A DNA stretch of 64,000 nt from Ciona savignyi. Its lineage: Eukaryota > Chordata > Ascidiacea > Phlebobranchia > Cionidae. Position 1 is the first letter of the stretch, and the number at the start of each line of letters is the position of its first letter. Below the pieces are notes generated by a model. It was not told the DNA's origin. It was given only the letters and a program-made list of their open reading frames with translations, and did no database searches. Where the stretch lies: the NCBI GenBank assembly GCA_000149265.1, contig CH002840.1, positions 847,725-911,724 of the forward strand. The letters run 5' to 3'. The translations under genes were made by a program, and so were the position numbers. Below are positions 23,401 through 33,241 of the stretch, piece after piece.

Positions 23401-25489
23401 NNNNNNNNNNNNNNNNNNNNNNNNNNNNNNNNNNNNNNNNNNNATTCGACAGTGTATGAGTACTAGCAGTATAAGTGTTTAATCTTCAAACACCTAATCA
23501 TTATCGGGAACAATTATATAATATTATCAAGTTCTCAAGTCAGACCCTTCTGTGCTAGAATACTTACTTTTATGTAAATTTAATTTTGTTGAGGCATCAC
23601 TAACAACAATATACGTGGAACATTCATCGCGGAGAATTGAATTGTATGGATAATAAATATCATCAGAGTGCAAGTTGAAATATGAAAAACTGCAAACAAA
23701 AAGTTTAAGATTTCTTAACTTCTTCATTTGTTGCATGTATATCTGGCCTATAGTGGTAGGTATTTATGTATTAAATAAATTTGAAACAAACTTATACAAT
23801 GATTTGGTCTTTAAAAAATGTTGTTTTGGACAAGTTTTAAAAATCGTTACAAATTTGCATTAAAAATGGATGCCGAAATTTAGAAAGCACAATTTTAAAT
23901 ATTCTACATACCTGTATGCAGAACTTAATTCCAGTATAATTTAGGAATATAGTTTAAACTTATATGCACAACTCACCTTACAGCAATATTTGATTGTGAT
24001 TTTGCAGTTATAAACCAACATAAATTTATTACTGGATTAACAATTGAGTAACTTATAACTCCAGAGGATTGGTTCACCAATACCCTCTCCCCACAACCTA
24101 GAATATAAACAACAAGGGATAAGTTAGCAAATATGTTCAACTTAATTATAATGTGTGTATAACCAGAGTCACGATTGCTTGTTTTGGCGAGTTTAATATT
24201 TATGTATTAAAAGTTATAACACAGAAATATTAAACAACTAAACAACCCAATATATATGCAGATCAAGGCATTTTTTGTTTAATGCCCAAGGTTAGCGGGA
24301 CACTATTTGTGCTAAAGAATAAGGCCTATCTTTACTTGCATTTGTATCTAAGCATCTTAATCACTGTCTGCCAATTTCAGTGAAAAATCAATTAATAATG
24401 AACTTTCAATTATTTAGTTATTACAGTTACAATTTCTACAGAATAATAGATGTCCATGCATTTGTTTTTAAACATTAAAGCATTCTCTTACCATAATTGT
24501 GCTGGTATGGAAGATCGATGGAAGATATCTTATACTTGGCTTCTGAAATACATTTAACTCATTTTTGGCACCTGAATTTTCCAATCAACAAAATAACAAC
24601 AATATAAATTAGCCCAAAGTTGGCCATGTTGCTAAAGGGCCTTTTCAGTGGCAAGTAGCCATATAATCGATGACTAAATACTAATGCAATGAGTTAAAAC
24701 AGTCCGAAATTTGTCATTTCCAAACACCCCTGGGCTAACCAGTAACTGCTTATAGAATAACAGTGGAAAACGACAAAGTAAATCTTTTGAATATATATAT
24801 TTTGGTTACCAACAAAAATTATATAATCTTCAAAGTTTGAGTAGACAAAGAGACATCAATAAAACACTTTAGTAGGTTGATTTTTAATAATACTTAAGGG
24901 CTTCACTAATCTACGGGACAGCGGGACGGGAAAACACACTTTATCATGAAGGGAATATGAGCGGGATGGGTAACTAAGTTATTAACTTGAGCGGGACGGG
25001 GTATATCATAGGGGAAAGAATTATTTTCATCACTAACATGAGCCGGACGGGGTAAAGGTATATCATGATATAACCTGTCACTTTCACGATATACCCTTAC
25101 CCCAACCCGCTCATGTTAATGACAAAAACACCCCTTCGCCTCTTTTACTGTCCCACAAAATAGTGTGTTGTCCCGCCCCGCTGTTCTACGTTTAAGGCTT
25201 TAAACATCAATGGAGAAAAACTAAACTTAGTTCTGGGCTCAAAAATCAATGTTGGGTTAGGGTTGGAATTAGTTTTCATAGTTTTATTGAGCAGTTTTCC
25301 TCCTTTTAGTGTTGTCTAATGAATATTGTATGGATATAAGCCACAAGGACACAATTAAGAAAATTGTATATAAAAATACAATAGCAGCTGACATTTATAT
25401 AACAAAACACAAACATACACACCTGCATAACTGATCTTTACTATAAGAAGAAGAATATCCACAAAAACACATTTATGAAAAAAAATCAT
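14421..25489 (-). CDS. LRP3/LRP12: LRP3/LRP12-family receptor (CUB2-LDLa3-TM-PPSY tail), complete
   Basis: Thirteen exons (minus): 25423-25489, 24492-24542, 23977-24097, 23568-23689, 22697-22846, 21283-21499, 19753-19877, 18875-18985, 18062-18181, 16076-16198, 15561-15736, 15130-15318, 14421-14618. All junctions keep phase; 1770 nt, 589 aa. Signal peptide 1-22; CUB1 about 41-170 (GCGERVLVNQSSG, KRICGSSLF); CUB2 about 174-284 (PIPCSWNI, RLLIYDGADSNSPLL); three LDL-receptor class A repeats 286-402 (ending VDERGC, ADEKDC, DHSDEEGCH); TM about 409-432 (GSLVCGLLLSVALGC, then KLYTLR). The tail has LLRREAPPSY (PPSY at 469-472), then an Arg/Ser-rich run. The TM/juxtamembrane and REAPPSY match LRP3/LRP12. 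Vertebrate LRP12 has LDLa repeats between its CUBs; none is seen here. Known: family members are endocytic/adaptor-binding receptors at the cell surface. Confidence 0.9.
14652..14762. repeat. 42-bp tandem repeat, about 2.6 units
   Basis: The word AGAGAAATATTTT recurs at 14652 and 14694, and as AGAGCAATATTTT at 14736, so the period is 42. It lies in the last intron of the LRP-type gene, just upstream (in transcript sense) of the final exon's acceptor. Confidence 0.75.
14855..15100 (+). repeat. tRNA-derived SINE, near full length
   Basis: Best-preserved copy of the main SINE family. A tRNA-like head with A-box-like TGGTGAGTTGG, anticodon-loop-like CTTTTAA and B-box-like GTTCGAA is followed by a body with CTAGTCGGTTGTG, GGTAACCCAACGGTGAG, GTGATCTGACAATTGCCCG and GGGGATAAACATGAATATCC. 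It lies in the last intron of the LRP-type gene. Confidence 0.75.
16199..18061. other. LRP-type gene intron; nothing else recognised
   Basis: AT-rich intron between the second and third LDLa exons. The short frames at 16291-16513 and 16574-16765 have no domain, no splice context and low-complexity composition. No transposon ends were found. Confidence 0.5.
18285..18530 (-). repeat. SINE, minus orientation, degenerate
   Basis: Carries the family words in reverse: GTGTTTATCCCAG, CAATCGTCAGATTACCTCGTG, CATCGGGTTACCACAGC, then a decayed AATCCACAGGG...GGCAAT segment. Inside an LRP-type gene intron. Confidence 0.6.
20816..20831. repeat. (CA)n microsatellite
   Basis: A short CA run in an intron of the LRP-type gene. 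Confidence 0.8.
23344..23443. other. Assembly gap (100 N) in an intron
   Basis: Exactly 100 N, probably a default-size gap. It lies in the intron between 22847 and 23567 of the LRP-type gene; the flanking exons join in phase, so no coding loss is implied. Confidence 0.95.
24898..25200. mobile_element. Fold-back MITE with GC-rich arms
   Basis: The left arm (CTACGGGACAGCGGGACGGG, then AAAACACACTTT) is nearly complementary to the right arm (GTGTGTTGTCCCGCCCCGCTG, then TTCTACG). The interior has repeated GAGCGGGACGGGGTATATCAT words in both orientations, so most of the 300 bp can fold. No coding frame. A relative with the same GGGCTTCAC..ATCT.CGGG end is at 57308-57607. Lies in intron 1 or 2 of the LRP-type gene. 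Superfamily not assigned. Confidence 0.7.
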
Positions 25490-25714
25490 TATCCTTTGGT
25501 CATTATAAATTATCTAGAGCTAAAACGGTTAGATGTTATCAGTATTGATATTGATTAGTGATAATTTAAACATTGAGGTTTTTTTCTAAACTCCATAATA
25601 CTAGCTCCAATTAAAACCAAACTAACCGAAACTCACAAGAATGGTACAACCGCGAAAACCAGACGTAAATATTACACAAAGGTATATGACATCATATACA
25701 AACTGTGACTACTA

Positions 25715-25722
25715 TGACGTCA
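25715..25722. promoter_or_regulatory. CRE-like palindrome upstream of the LRP-type gene
   Basis: TGACGTCA (in ATGACGTCATTTCGCG) lies about 225 bases upstream of the start codon at 25489 on the minus strand. This is the consensus CREB/ATF site. Seen directly; its use is an inference from position. Confidence 0.35.
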
Positions 25723-26942
25723 TTTCGCGTATTGTTTGCTACCCGTTCAAATGACATCAATCAAGTTTGAAATCGTCATATTTGTAAACATTGATTAAAA
25801 ATATGTTTTATCTGCCTTTTACTTAAATTTCGAAGCGCATATACGTTAAATTTATTGATATAAAGCATTTTACACACAAATAGCTTGGTGGGTTGGAGTT
25901 TTTTTTCAACCGAACGATTTTAAAATCATAACTTGTCTTTAGCTAGAGTCCAGGGGTCGGCAACCTTTTTATAGTCGCGGGCCAAATCCAAACTCAACAT
26001 GATCTCGTCGGGCCGTAATAAATTTCTCAACTCCACATCAACTTTTCTACGTTTTGATATCATTTCAAGATTGCAAAATCAATTGGAAAAATATATGTTT
26101 ACTACCTAACTAGTATAATCTGTAGCGACATTCGCGGCTTGTGTAATATTGTTGCTTATTATATTAAGTTTTGTTAAATTGTTTTAGTAAGCCATAATTG
26201 CATTCTGCACAGCTAGCGCCTGTTCTAAAAACCCGTTTGCCTCACTTCCTGTGCTTGTCAACGGGATATAAAGCCGATGTTTTGTGTATAAAGTTTTTGC
26301 ATTAATTATTATCAGAAACGCATTCTGAAATGTAGACCTAAGCACTGCCTGCTTGAAGATGATATCTTCAAGCATGTATAATGAACCAGTTTTACTGTAC
26401 GAATTGTATTGTATCAGCTTGCAATATATCAATAAAGAAGTGTTTTATGGAGTCGGATTGCCACCTATTTTAGTCTTGGCTGAGGTCTGTTAGTTGGGGC
26501 AACCTCATGCCAGAATTAGTGCAAGCACAAGGCCCAAATACCAGCCTGAACAAAGAAAATTAAGGAAGACCCCTACAAATCTATCGTACAGGACTTTAGT
26601 TAGTATAGATCACGATGCAAACACATATAAAATAGCAAAAACGATGTCTGTTGTGTCATAATGTACATGTCATAATATGTGTTATAACGTCATAATGTCA
26701 TAATATTACAATCGGATTGCTTCTACTCTCACTAATGCACATGCCAACAAACACATACACTAATTGCTTTCTCTCAAAGCATTTTCGTTGTCTGCACTCA
26801 CACATTCTCAATAGACTCAGTCAGGCGTATTTTTTATTATTGCCCCATAAATTGTTGAAATTTATCAAAATCTAAGATTGCAGATGACACAGTGGGCCGT
26901 ATTCTACAATACTTCAGTTAGATGTGTCGGGCCGGATGATTT

Positions 26943-27084
26943 TGTAGCGATATAGCGAACACGCGCTATGTAGTTTAGAACCTGTATTCTAAGAACGAAA
27001 GAGAGCGACAGAGAGCGAGACTTCAACTTATATACGAAGGGTAAATCACTCAGGCATGCAACTCTAGTGACGTATAACTCTACA
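26943..27084 (-). repeat. 3' LTR of the Ty3/gypsy element
   Basis: 142 bp, starts TGTAG and ends CTACA on the plus strand. It appears identical to the copy at 30978-31119 and is preceded by GATTT. Confidence 0.93.
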
Positions 27085-27209
27085 TCCCCCTTTATAAAGT
27101 ATTACAGTTGGGAGGTCAAAAATAGTAACGCTCAACACAAGGTCTACATTTCCCCCTTAAAAGGTAAGATATAAAGTTTAAAAACACAGTATGAACGTAA
27201 ATATACAAC

Positions 27210-30200
27210 TTATTCATCGTACATAAAACGCTTGGGAGGTACAATAACTCTCCCATAACGCGAACGTATAGTACCCGAACTGCCACTATCGTGCGGCACA
27301 GGTACAGGAACTAGTTGACTTCGATTCCGTCGCAGAGTGCGGTCCTCCGTTTGAACAGTGTATGAACGAGGTTCACGCGAGGTTGACACAACGATACCGT
27401 CTTTCAAGTCTCTGTGCGGGTCTATCCACAATGAAATTCCCTTTTCCAATGGTGGTAATGGTTTTGCGCGGTGACGTTTGTCATAATTTTGTTTTTGTTG
27501 GTGTTTCGCGATGTTGTCTTTTCTTCGAAAGTCTTTTAGATGTGACCACTCTGGATCTAAATTCGACGGCAGCACGGGTAAGGTGCTTCGAATTCTTCTA
27601 CCCATCAGTAATTCTGCTGGGCTGTATCCAGTGGAGAGAGGCGTTGCTCTGTATGCCAGTAGACCACGGTAAGGATCCGATTTTCTCAGGATGCCCTTTA
27701 TCGTCTTCACGGCTCTCTCTGCTTCCCCGTTGCTCTGAGGAAATCGAGGACTGCTGGTGACGTGTCTGAAACCGTAACTTTTAGAAAACCTGTAGAAAAT
27801 AAAGGATGCAAATTGAGGTCCATTATCTGATACTAGTTGTTGTGGAATCCCATGACGGGCAAATATTGATTTAAGTTTCTCAATGACATCTGCCGATCGA
27901 GTCCCTCTATCGAGCAAAGCAACTTCAATAAATCTCGAGAAGTAGTCTACAACAACAAGGTAGTTAAGATTTTTCCCAGTAAAACAAGTCACAACCGACT
28001 TTCTCCCAAGGACTATTGGGCAGTTGAGACGGAATTAATGGCTCTGGGTTAAAATGTCTATACTTAGTGCAAATGTCGCAGTTTCTTACGTAGTTGTTCA
28101 AGTCTTTTGATAGTCCAGGCCACCAAACAGACGTTTGGGCTCTTTCTCGACATTTGTTCATGCCCTGGTGCACTTCGTGTATGCGATCTAGTATATCATT
28201 TCTTAGTGATGTTGGGATCACTAAACGTGTGCGTCACAGCAGTAGACCATTGTACACCGATAAATCGTCACATACTTTCTTGTAACGTTGCAATTCGTAG
28301 GTCAGAGAAGAATTTAAGGGCCACTTACTTTGTGTGAAATTTATCACCTGCTTACACACTTCGTCCTCGTGAAGCTTGTTTCGAACTTCTTCCAGACGAG
28401 CATCGGTTATTGGTAGGCTGGATATGATGCCGATGACATGATCACAGGTTACCTCCTGTAGCTCATCTGCATCCATATCTGGTCCTGCAACGGGAGCTCG
28501 CGAAAGCGTGTCAGCCGTCACCAAGGACTTTCCCGGTACGTACCGTACATCGTACGAATACCACATTAGTCGCATACGGAATCGTTGAATTCGCGGCGAT
28601 AACTCGTCTATATTTTTTTGACCAAGCAAACTGACTAGAGGTCTGTGGTCCGTTTCTATCAAAATGTGAGCACCCAACAAGTAGCTACGGAATTTTTCGC
28701 ATGCCCATGTTACGGCGAGGGCTTCCTTTTCTATTTGCGCATATTTTTGCTCCGTAGACGTTAATGAACGAGAGGAGTAGGCGATTATTCTTCTTTCCCC
28801 GTCTACTTCTTGAAATATCACCGCCCCCAAACCAAATGATGAAGCATCACACGAAACTATGGTTTTACATGTTGGATTGTAATGTGCTAGAACGGGTAAC
28901 GACGTAAGCAATCCTTTAACATGGTCAAAGGATTCCTGCTGTTCGGTTTTCCACCCCCATTCTTTGTCTTTTAGTAACAATTCTCTCAGGGGTTTTGTGA
29001 CAATGGAAAGATTTGGAATAAACTTAGCGAGTTGGTTAGTCATTCCTAAAAATCGACGTACACCACTAACGTCAGTTGGACTATCCATTTCACGAACAGC
29101 TCGACATTTATCAGGGTCTGCGTGAATACCGTTGCCATCGATAACATGTCCAAGGAATTTGATGGAGGATTTTCCGAATTGGCATTTGTCATTTAGTGTT
29201 ACCCCCGCTTCCTTCAGCCTTTCAAGAACAGTTACTAACCTTGAATTGTGTTCCGATTGTGTTCCTCCAAATATGAGAACATCATCCATGTGGCATAGCA
29301 CACCTGGAATTCCTGTTAGGATATCGGACATCCGCCTCTGAAAATGCTCTGGAGCGGACGAAATTCCAAAAGGAAGGCGATTAAAACAAAACCTCCCCAC
29401 TGGTGTTATAAACGTGGTTAGCAACTTACTTTCTTCGGATAGGGGTATCTGCCAAAAACCAGAGTTCGCATCTAATTTAGAAAATAATTTAGCTCCATTT
29501 AGCTTTGCAAGAGTTTCATCTACAGTTGGCATCAGATGAAGTTCTCGGCACACACTTTTGTTTAACTTGGTGTAGTCAACGCAGATACGTAATTTCCCGC
29601 TGCTCTTTGGCACAACCACCATGCCGGCGCACCATTCCGTGGGTTTGGTTACCGGGCTAATTACCCCCGATTTCTCCATTTGTTCCAATTCCTCCTTAAC
29701 CTTACTTTCAAGAGGTAAAGGGACACGGCGTGGAGAATGGAGACTAAACGGCGGTGCATCCTTTTTTAGTTTTATCGTATACGGCTCTCCAAGCTTACCC
29801 AGCCCAGTAAAAACGGTTGGAAATTTTCGGGCGTATTCATGGCTATCTAATCCTTGTATTCTTTTAAGAATATTCATTGCTTTGATAGCAGGCCATCCCA
29901 ACAGTGGATTACTTAACCCGGAGATAACATAAATACACTGGACAGAATTTTTAATCGTATCGTGTATTTTCGCATTAAAGAACCCTTTGACTGTTAAGTG
30001 ACTACCTCCAGGGCCACACACCACTCGATCACTTTTATGTAAACACAATCCTTTAAAGTGATTGCACATTTTCTCTGGAATAACCGTTATATCCGCCCCA
30101 GTATCCACCCTAAAAGTTATCGGGACGTCATTTACCTTTAAGGTAACCAATGGTGCATCCTCGCCGATGCCCTTGATGTGCCCTAGAAATGCTGCTGGCT

Positions 30201-30978
30201 TTGACTGCGAAATATACCGCACATGCGACCTTTTGCATGCTCTTTTAAAGTGGCCTTGCTTGCCACAGGCATAACACACTGCATTTCTAGCGGGACAATT
30301 TTCTCTCGTGTGTGAACCGAATTTCCCGCACCAATCACAGCCACGGCGAGCACGCACTAATTTACGAGGCGCTTGTATCCTGCGTTTAGTTCGTACGGCG
30401 TCAACTTCTGAAGATTTACATTCAGCTTCGTTTAAAGAGAGCTGTTGTTTTCTAACACATTCCGTATTTCGTACTACAGTTACCGCCGTTTCTAAAGTAA
30501 GATGACGGTCCAACTGTAGTCGTTGAGATAAGGATTTATCTACAAGTCCTACAACCAAGCGATCTCGTATTAGCTCATCTTTTAATTGTCCATATTCACA
30601 ATTATCGGCTAAGCAATACAGGGACGTTATAAACTCTTCGACAGGCTCATTAGATTCCTGGTTTCGCATATTAAATTTTGCTCTTTCGTAAATCACATTT
30701 TTTCGAACTTCAAAATGTTGGTTTAAACGATCCCGGACCGTCTTAAACACACTTAGTTCATCTTCATTAAGGTTTAAGGTACATAGAATATCATCGGCTT
30801 TGTCGCCTAATAAATATATCAAGGTATTAACCTGATTTTCTTGCGTTTCCTCTGAGAGCTTGGACGCAACTCGGTACCTTTCAAACCTCCGAATCCATTG
30901 TTTCCAATCTTCTGGCTTATTGAAATTGAATGGTTCCGGCGGAGACATTTGGAAAGCCATCCCAACTTCTGACACCAT
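27210..30978 (-). mobile_element. gag-pol coding region of the Ty3/gypsy element (fossil)
   Basis: In element order: gag (FNKPEDWKQWIRRFERYR and following), two CCHC zinc knuckles (CDWCGKFGSHTRENC, CYACGKQGHFKRAC), aspartic protease (FRVDTGADITVIP), reverse transcriptase (CHMDDVLIFGG), RNase H (SCDASSFGLGAVIF), integrase zinc-binding HHCC domain (CDICTKYRHF) and integrase core (VVVDYFSRF, VSDNGPQF, QSNGEAERAVK). The order RT-RNase H-integrase defines Ty3/gypsy rather than Ty1/copia. The gag and RT style resemble the Mag-like 'K02A2.6' group; the clade is tentative. No envelope gene. Looks nearly whole, about two breaks. Not a host gene. Confidence 0.9.
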
Positions 30979-31119
30979 GTAGCGATATAGCGAACACGCG
31001 CTATGTAGTTTAGAACCTGTATTCTAAGAACGAAAGAGAGCGACAGAGAGCGAGACTTCAACTTATATACGAAGGGTAAATCACTCAGGCATGCAACTCT
31101 AGTGACGTATAACTCTACA
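30978..31119 (-). repeat. 5' LTR of the Ty3/gypsy element
   Basis: 142 bp, appears identical to 26943-27084, and is followed on the plus strand by the target duplication GATTT. In element sense it precedes the primer-binding-like site and gag. Confidence 0.93.
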
Positions 31120-31189
31120 GATTTTGCTTGGCGGGCCGAATGCGGCCCGCGGGCCGTAGGTTGCCGACCCCTGAGCTAGACGATCGTGT

Positions 31190-31310
31190 CCTTGAAAAAG
31201 AAACTTTATCGCCCGATAGCTCCGGTAATCCGTCGGTGAGTAAACCGATTGCTCGTGTATTAACGCCCGTTAGGTTTTACCATCCACGCGGATAAACATA
31301 AATTTCCTAA
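31190..31310 (+). repeat. SINE body fragment
   Basis: Contains CCGGTAATCCGTCGGTGAG, TGCTCGTGTATTAACGCC and GCGGATAAACATAAATTTCC, matching the 3' half of the SINE at 14855-15100. The tRNA-like head is missing. Confidence 0.6.
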
Positions 31311-31499
31311 CAATTTTCGTTACTAAGTGTTTAAACTTTTGTGGTTATTCGACTGGTGATTACAAATTTTAATACAAAAATGCTATTTTTATATTTTGGC
31401 TAATCTGATATACAGTAATTACTAACTATACGAGGCTTTTTTGACAAAATGACACATTTTCTTTAACATAAGATGGTGTAATCTGTGCTTGGGTTTGAG

Positions 31500-31695
31500 G
31501 GGAATTTGTATACGTGTGGCCGAATGTATGGTCGTGTTGGCGAATGGTTAACGCGACCGATACATATACTGACCTATGCAAAAACGGTTTGAGTGACGAG
31601 TCATAAATTAGAAACTTAAAAAACAAAAAAAAACGAACAAAACGTGTGGTCAAATGGTTAACGCGGTATCATTGGTTCAAAACTTAGGCTGGTTA
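31500..31695 (+). repeat. Second tRNA-like repeat family (two pieces)
   Basis: TGGCGAATGGTTAACGCGACC (near 31540) and TGGTCAAATGGTTAACGCGG (near 31645), the latter followed by GGTTCAAAAC, resemble the D-arm and B-box of tRNA-Ser/Leu (GTGGCCGAGTGGTTAAGGCG). Related pieces occur at about 32545, 34650-34745, 37183-37240 and 41238-41345. Inference: a tRNA-Ser/Leu-derived SINE distinct from the main family. Confidence 0.5.
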
Positions 31696-31699
31696 AAAA

Positions 31700-33241
31700 G
31701 ATAGTTTACCCATGAATACGAATTCTTGTACCGTTTTATATCAAATATTTAAGTTGTAAAATATTAACTGGAAGGACACTATACCAATTACAAAAATGTA
31801 CCAGTTACGATCAAAGCAATTATTAGCCAAAAAATCAAATTAGACAAGAATTTTCTAGTTTTCAGATTTGGGGTTACATCATGGGAGAAATTGTTAATAG
31901 TCTAGGCCCAAATACCGCATAGTAGGCCTATACAAGGTATATATAATTGCAGAAACATGTCTTCTGATGAAAGGAGTGGAAGAAATCTTGAAAAAATGCT
32001 TCAAAATTACGAAAAAACGTTGTCGCAATTAAGAAGTTGAAACTTTCGTTTTTAAAAAATAACCGATGCGTTTTTGCGTATTTCGAAGTGGAAATTAAAG
32101 TGCGTCGTTACGCTTTGGTTGTGGTCGCCACACCCAGTAGAAGTGAAATGCGGTGAATGCATACCAGACGAGAGATATCAATTCCGAGTACTTAAAAGAA
32201 ATAATAATTCAAGAAGTAAAACGACGCAAAAAAGTTCGTACAATTAATTACATACCACGTCTTTATACGCTTTTAATAAGAAGGATTTATATCATTATTA
32301 TCACAAAACTTGTTGCAGTTCTGAAGGTGAGGCAAGTCGTTGAGTGCCAATTGTTTCGTCACAATGTCCTTTTTATAAATTGTTGACAAGTAGACATTGA
32401 GCCGAGGTTAGTTTGTTACAGTTGCAAGTTGTTATAGATATATAGAGCAAATATTTATAAGTCAACTATTCGTTTACAACTGAATTATTGGTCATTACGG
32501 GTTACCCATAACATAGACCACTCATAATGACCACCAGCTCAGCTGTAAACGAATTAACGCGACCGATCCATATACCAATTTATTTTAAAAAATACCGTAA
32601 TATTTGCATAGGGTAAGAACAGGTAATCTGGAAAGTTATAAAGATCAGGATTATAGATTAAGTAATATATTTATTTTTATCTACGTTTACTAATATTTAA
32701 ATGTTGTTTTCTACAATACACATTTATTCAGTTTTGTTGTAATGAGAGCAGCTAGTTGTTTTTGTTTGGAAATGTCTTACGAAAAAGTAAAATTGCTGCT
32801 GCCTTTTTGATATCCCGATTTGGTGTATTATTATTTAAAAGTCAAACAATAATATGAATTGTATTGCAAGTCTAATTGAATTTACTCTAATCAAAAAAGG
32901 TTGTTTGAAACACAAGTTTTGCTGTCCCTTCAAGCTGGACCGGGAAAATAATACAGTCCTATCATACACCACTATAATTTCTTGCAGATTATCTTGCACG
33001 TAATGTGAAGTGTATTAGCTTCTTTGTTTGTTTATGGACAGGGCGTCGTTCTAAACAGTGACTTCTGGGAGTTTGCTAATTGTCGTGCTGCTGCTAAGAT
33101 ATACGATATTGAGACTAAACAAGACACTAAATACTGTGAGCAGCAGGTTACCGGTCACCGCTGTATTTAGTTTCTCAAAAGGTAGCTTCTTTATCAGCAG
33201 CAACAAAATTGTCGAAGGCTTCAGTAATGTAAGATTGTAGG
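31700..33241. other. Intergenic or 5' untranslated; no gene supported
   Basis: AT-rich. Short frames (31958-32038, 32153-32386, and an ATG-less frame at about 33010-33167) lack domains and splice context. It may hold the promoter and 5' UTR of the membrane-protein gene starting at 33242. Confidence 0.4.

Larger units (their letters stand above)
26943..31119 (-). mobile_element. Ty3/gypsy LTR retrotransposon, very young
   Basis: A 4177-bp element in minus orientation: two 142-bp LTRs (TG...CA, beginning TGTAGCGATATAGCG on the plus strand), flanked by the 5-bp duplication GATTT at 26938-26942 and 31120-31124. The LTRs look identical by eye, so the insertion is recent. Inside the 5' LTR (30978-31119) a primer-binding-like TGGTGTCAGAAGT follows at once. 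Before the 3' LTR (26943-27084) is a polypurine tract AAAGGGGGA (27085-27093), and a second similar tract lies some 60 bases further in. It carries gag and pol but looks broken, with about two breaks. It is nested in the hAT-like element. Its size is close to that I recall for the Ciona gypsy element Cigr-1; identity not established. Confidence 0.93.
25951..31173. mobile_element. hAT-like non-autonomous element, interrupted by an LTR element
   Basis: Ends are CAGGGGTCGGCAACC (25951) and its complement GGTTGCCGACCCCTG (ending 31173), both followed inward by GC-rich GCGGGCC runs. Flanks AGCTAGAG (25941-25948) and AGCTAGAC (31174-31181) may be an imperfect 8-bp target duplication, though two extra bases (TC) sit between the left one and the end. 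Without the LTR element the hAT-like part is about 1.04 kb and has no transposase frame. It lies in the intergenic DNA upstream of the LRP-type gene. Confidence 0.75.

Noticed and set aside
31958-32038. 26-codon frame MSSDERSGRNLEKMLQ...
   Set aside because: Too short, no splice context and no homology.
33010-33167. ATG-less plus-strand frame with cysteines (FWEFANCRAAAK...YCEQQVTGHRC)
   Set aside because: Bounded by stops on both sides and not joinable in phase to the membrane-protein exons; more likely 5' UTR.
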